Shown: positions 5,796-8,208 of the stretch, in pieces
Position numbering within the stretch: the first letter of the stretch is position 1
How the letters are laid out: each line of letters begins with the position of its first letter
Assembly (NCBI GenBank): GCA_030591195.1
Contig: JAUVBO010000081.1
Coordinates: 1 to 8,208, forward strand
Length of the DNA stretch: 8,208 bases
Reading direction: 5' to 3'
Origin: Pseudomonadota bacterium
GTDB taxonomy: Bacteria; Myxococcota; Polyangia; GCA-2747355; JACKDQ01
The notes under the pieces: model-generated
The model's database searches: none
Seen by the model: only the letters and a program-made list of their open reading frames with translations
Told to the model about the DNA's origin: nothing
Position numbers and translations under genes: made by a program

Positions 5796-7247
5796 TTATC
5801 TGCGGCGGGTCAGCAGGCGCACCTTGCGCGCCTTGGCCCGGCCCTTGCGCCAGATCACTAGCGGAACCTTCTGTCCTGGGGGCAGCGCGCTGAGGAGCGC
5901 CGCCAGGCTGCGACTGTCGTAGACTGGCTGGCCGGCGAGGGCCACCACCACGTCGCCGCGGCGGATCTCTCCCTCGGCGGCGGGCGAGCCACGCTCGACG
6001 GAATTGACGAACACCCCGGTGGTCCGGGGCATACCGAGCTTGTTCGCCAGCTCGGGCGTGACGTCGCTGACGCCCAGGCCAATCCAGGGACGCGCGGCCC
6101 CGCCGGCCACCTGGAAGATCCGACCCGGTCGGCCCCGGCCGACCTCGCGGGACCGGGCTGCCTGCGGGTCCTGCATCACGCGAGCGACGAAGGCGCCGAC
6201 CCGGTTGGAGGGGATGGCGAAGCCGGTGCCGTTGAACACCCCGGTGGGGGCATAGATCGCGGTGTTGATGCCGACCACCTTGCCGTTGAGGTCGACCAGC
6301 GGCCCGCCGCTCGATCCCTGGTTGATCGGCGCGTCGGTCTGCAGCAGGTCACGGTACTGGACGCCGGAGATGACGATCGCGCTGCGACGGCTGCTGACGA
6401 TGCCCGAGGTGACGGTGTGGCCGAGGCCGAAGGGGTTGCCCACCGCCAGCACCCAGTCTCCGGTATCGACCTTGTCCGAGTTGGCCAGCTTGGCCGCCGG
6501 GTAGGGGCCGGGCCCCTCGAGCTTGAGCACCGCCAGGTCGTTGCGGCGGTCGGTGGCGACCAGCCGGGCTCGCAGGTGCTCCTTGCTGTTGAAGCGGGTG
6601 ACGACGATCGACACCGCGCCGCTGATCAGGTGATCGTTGGTCACCACGTAGCCGGTCGGGTCGATGATCACCCCCGAGCCGACGCTCTCGTAGGCCAGCT
6701 GGCCGATGATCTTGTCGGGGATGCCGTCGAAGGGATCGATGAAGCGCGGGTTGTTGGCGCCGTTGGCCGCCACGTTGCGCGAGGGGCGCACAGCGTTGAT
6801 GTTGACCACGAAGGGGCGGACCTTGTCGGCCACCTGGTTGAACGTGGCCTGCAGCTGGCGGGCGACGTTGGGGGTCGTGCGCTGGGCCACCCGCTGAAAC
6901 GAGCCCGGCGCCAGCTCGTTGCCGACCGCCGGAGCCTGGGCCGCGGCAACCGCTGGCATGGTGCGGCAGGGCCGCCGAAAGGCCACCGGCGTCGCGGCCT
7001 GGGGTTGGGGTGCTCGAGTCTGGCTCGCGGGGGGCGCCGCCTTGACCCGAGCGCTAGCGGCCACCGCCGCCTGACCGGCGGCCCGGTTGGCCTGGCGGCC
7101 GAACCCAGTGAATCGCCCGTCCTCGAAGGCGAGGTAGAACGCGATCCCGAGCACCACCACCGCCGAGACCAGGAGCACCATCACCCACAGCCTGACGTTC
7201 TGCTGGCAGAAGGGAACGTCGTTTTTGCCTGCGACCGAGTGGTTCAT
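5796..7247 (-). CDS. mamE: MamE, HtrA/DegP-like serine protease
   Basis: Membrane-anchored trypsin-like protease that sorts magnetosome proteins and triggers the switch from small to full-size crystals. It has 483 residues: a TM helix (about 19-40), an Ala/Pro-rich linker, a protease domain (about 130-360) and one PDZ domain (about 385-480, WIGLGVSDVTPELANKLGM). The catalytic triad is complete: H206 (VVTNDHLI), D237 (RRNDLAVLKL) and S313 (NQGSSGGPLVDL). Alphaproteobacterial MamE also carries two CXXCH magnetochrome motifs and a second PDZ; here both are missing, with only C14 and C94 present. The missing module types occur in the next two genes. An ordinary DegP would lack the mam neighbours, so MamE is the best name. 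The start ATG 7247 has GAAGAG just upstream. It lies 50 nt after mamI. Confidence 0.88.
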   Translation of the reverse strand: MNHSVAGKNDVPFCQQNVRLWVMVLLVSAVVVLGIAFYLAFEDGRFTGFGRQANRAAGQAAVAASARVKAAPPASQTRAPQPQAATPVAFRRPCRTMPAVAAAQAPAVGNELAPGSFQRVAQRTTPNVARQLQATFNQVADKVRPFVVNINAVRPSRNVAANGANNPRFIDPFDGIPDKIIGQLAYESVGSGVIIDPTGYVVTNDHLISGAVSIVVTRFNSKEHLRARLVATDRRNDLAVLKLEGPGPYPAAKLANSDKVDTGDWVLAVGNPFGLGHTVTSGIVSSRRSAIVISGVQYRDLLQTDAPINQGSSGGPLVDLNGKVVGINTAIYAPTGVFNGTGFAIPSNRVGAFVARVMQDPQAARSREVGRGRPGRIFQVAGGAARPWIGLGVSDVTPELANKLGMPRTTGVFVNSVERGSPAAEGEIRRGDVVVALAGQPVYDSRSLAALLSALPPGQKVPLVIWRKGRAKARKVRLLTRRR

Positions 7248-7297
7248 CGTCTCTTCGTGCTCGCTGCCCGCCAGTTCGCGCTCAGCTCAACCCGCGA

Positions 7298-7546
7298 TCA
7301 GTTCGCCTTTTCACCCGCTGCCGGCTCGCCCGGGCCGGCCTGCTGGGGCTCGCCGTCAAAGAAATCCGCCCCCTCGGGGCGGCCGATGCCTCCTCGCCGC
7401 GCCCCGGCGAGGATCGCCACCAGGCCCGTGACCAGCAGCACAAAGGGCACGACGCCGCGCATCACCAGGCCAAACAGCCCCCACCAGGCGACGACGCCCC
7501 AGACTCCCAGGGCGACGAGAATGAGACCCAACACGAGGTGCGGCAT
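7298..7546 (-). CDS. mamI: MamI, small magnetosome membrane protein
   Basis: MamI is a short two-helix integral membrane protein needed for magnetosome vesicle formation. This 82-residue protein has two hydrophobic segments (about 2-27 and 31-49). VLGLILVALGVWGVVAWWG followed by LVMRGVVPFVLLVTGLVAIL is very like the MamI pattern (paired Trp, then RGAVPV). The tail (50-82) is hydrophilic and longer than in the alphaproteobacterial protein. It is the first gene after the 366-nt control region and lies about 70 nt from the predicted sigma-54 transcript start. The order mamI-mamE is conserved in alphaproteobacterial mamAB operons. A moderate AAGGA lies upstream of ATG 7546. Confidence 0.85.
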   Translation of the reverse strand: MPHLVLGLILVALGVWGVVAWWGLFGLVMRGVVPFVLLVTGLVAILAGARRGGIGRPEGADFFDGEPQQAGPGEPAAGEKAN

Positions 7547-7626
7547 GGCGCGTCCGTCCTTGCTCGGTTTCAGCGGAGAACCCAGTGCCTACAGGCCGCG
7601 AGGGGAACCGCTTCCGCGGGTTGGAC

Positions 7627-7642
7627 TGCAATCGATGTGCCA
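7627..7642 (-). promoter_or_regulatory. Sigma-54 (RpoN) promoter of the mam operon, -24/-12
   Basis: On the minus strand the sequence is TGGCAC-ATCGA-TTGCA. It matches every fixed base of the sigma-54 consensus except the G after the -24 box. The -24 GG and -12 GC have the required 10-bp spacing. Transcription would start near 7616, leaving a leader of about 70 nt before the mamI ATG. Sigma-54 promoters need an ATP-driven enhancer-binding protein; the end of such a gene lies just upstream (7913-8208), and paired repeats lie at a fitting distance. The box was found by eye, but a match of this length in the only long gene-free gap is unlikely to be chance. Confidence 0.85.
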
Positions 7643-7741
7643 CTGCAACTTCCCGGAAACCTCCCAAGGAGGGGAATGCGCTTGAAGCGCTCCGCCCCAG
7701 GCGGGTGGTGCAAAACGCCCCAGGCGAGCCGGATGCCGGGG

Positions 7742-7789
7742 CGGTCATCGCTTGCGATGGGCTAGCCGGTCATCGGCTGCGATGGGCTA
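7742..7789. promoter_or_regulatory. Paired 23-bp direct repeats with internal dyads, likely activator-binding sites
   Basis: Two copies (7742-7764 and 7767-7789) agree at 21 of 23 positions and are 25 bp apart. Each has a central dyad: CATCGCTTGCGATG (7746-7759, 6-bp arms) and CATCGGCTGCGATG (7771-7784, 5-bp arms). The dyad centres are about 137 and 162 bp upstream of the predicted start at 7616, within the range of enhancer sites of NtrC-type activators. The dyad form suits a dimeric Fis-type helix-turn-helix such as that encoded next door. The role is inferred; the repeat itself is plain in the sequence. Confidence 0.65.
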
Positions 7790-7906
7790 AGCAGTCCGGT
7801 GATCAATCGAGGGCTGAGCGAGGTGCGGAGCTGGTGTTACGCACCCGACGAGCAGCGCGGCCAGCGTGGATCGATCAGCGGCCGAGCGCAGGAGTGATCC
7901 TGATTG

Positions 7907-7932
7907 GGATCCTCAGGCGGAGCGGAGGATCC
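7907..7932. repeat. 8-bp inverted repeat over the activator stop codon
   Basis: GGATCCTC (7907-7914) and GAGGATCC (7925-7932) form an 8-bp stem with a 10-nt loop across the end of the activator gene. It could be a weak transcription end for that gene, but no T-run follows on the minus strand, so an intrinsic terminator is not assured. Confidence 0.35.
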
Positions 7933-8208
7933 TCGACCGCTTCGGCTCGTCCTCGGCTGGCTCACCGTACTTCTGCAGCTTGGCGCGCAGGGTCTTGCGG
8001 TCGATCTGAAGCAGCTGAGCGGCGCGGCTCTGGTTGCCCTGGGTGTGGTCGAGCACGTGCTCGATGTAGGCTCGCTCCACGTCAGCCAGACTGTGCTCGC
8101 ACGAGGAGAGCTGGTGCAGCGGGATCACGCTGTCGGCCGACGTCTGGCCATCGAAGACGAAGTCATCAGCAGCCAGGCGCGCGCGCGAGCCACGGCATTC
8201 GCGAGGCG
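7913..8208 (-). CDS. NtrC-type sigma-54 transcription activator, C-terminal part (partial, possible frameshift)
   Basis: C-terminal end of an enhancer-binding activator. A Fis-type helix-turn-helix fills the end: LADVERAYIEHVLDHTQGNQ, then SRAAQLLQIDRKTLRAKLQKYG, a pattern typical of NtrC/AtoC proteins. The frame (from 8206) is open to the window edge, and upstream LAADDFVFD resembles the linker after the AAA+ domain. Another frame carries RLANAVARAR (8208-8179), like the R-E-L-x-N-x-V-E-R signature that should come just before it. The two frames join if one CG is removed from the alternating GC run at 8177-8187, so a frameshift or sequencing error is likely. A GTG at 8128 could start a 71-residue stand-alone protein, less likely. 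It is co-oriented with and upstream of mamI and is the natural candidate to act on the sigma-54 promoter. Confidence 0.75.
   Translation of the reverse strand, partial: PRECRGSRARLAADDFVFDGQTSADSVIPLHQLSSCEHSLADVERAYIEHVLDHTQGNQSRAAQLLQIDRKTLRAKLQKYGEPAEDEPKRSRILRSA

Larger units (their letters stand above)
7547..7912. other. Gene-free control region upstream of the mam operon
   Basis: 366 nt between the activator stop and the mamI start. I find no convincing gene on either strand; the open frames here are run-ons of antisense frames from neighbouring genes. It contains the sigma-54 promoter (7627-7642), the paired 23-bp repeats (7742-7764, 7767-7789) and a small hairpin CCTCC-CAA-GGAGG (7660-7672). 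Confidence 0.8.

Noticed and set aside
104..7206. A 12-bp match (ACGTTCTGCTGG) at 104-115 and 7195-7206
   Set aside because: Both copies lie in coding sequence (QQNV in MamQ and in MamE), and there is no further similarity around them; probably chance.
7660..7672. CCTCC-CAA-GGAGG hairpin upstream of the sigma-54 box as a terminator
   Set aside because: The stem is only 5 bp with a short TTT after it on the minus strand; too weak to call alone.
6417..7685. A 422-codon open frame on the plus strand
   Set aside because: It is antisense to mamE and mamI with shadow-like composition; the minus strand encodes a complete protease with its catalytic triad.

Overview
This window is a magnetosome gene cluster (MGC), the genes by which magnetotactic bacteria build membrane-bounded magnetite or greigite crystals. 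I recognise it from the protein sequences: two adjacent magnetosome-type cation diffusion facilitators (MamM, MamB), an HtrA-like protease (MamE), a two-haem magnetochrome/PDZ protein, the TPR protein MamA, a LemA-type MamQ and the short two-helix protein MamI. The DNA is strongly GC-rich (about two thirds by eye). Every convincing gene is on the minus strand, with 8-nt and 4-nt overlaps or short gaps, so it reads as one operon transcribed from right to left. The host is probably a Gram-negative, high-GC bacterium. The sequence does not fix the lineage; a proteobacterium or deltaproteobacterium/Myxococcota-like group is only a guess.

Layout in the direction of transcription, right to left. 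(1) 8208-7913: the C-terminal end of an NtrC-type sigma-54 activator, with a Fis-type helix-turn-helix and an apparent frameshift in an alternating GC run. (2) 7912-7547: a control region with no gene. It holds two 23-bp direct repeats, each with an internal dyad, and a textbook sigma-54 promoter (TGGCAC-N5-TTGCA). (3) 7546-5796: mamI and mamE. (4) 5782-3891: two PDZ membrane proteins, one with a zinc-ribbon-like tail and one with two CXXCH haem motifs and a Gly/Gln-rich repeat tail. (5) 3799-3128: a LapA-domain (MamL-like) protein and an unidentified two-helix protein. (6) 3118-1261: mamM and mamB. (7) 1199-393: mamA. (8) 368-1: the start of mamQ, cut by the window edge.

Expected roles by family knowledge: MamI, MamQ, MamB and MamL help form the magnetosome membrane. 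MamB and MamM carry iron. MamE and the magnetochrome proteins control crystal maturation and iron redox state. MamA coats the organelle. mamK and mamO are absent from this window and may lie past the left edge.

The most interesting points are the sigma-54 promoter with enhancer-like repeats and an activator gene directly upstream of mamI, and the division of MamE-type domains (protease, PDZ, magnetochrome) among three consecutive genes.
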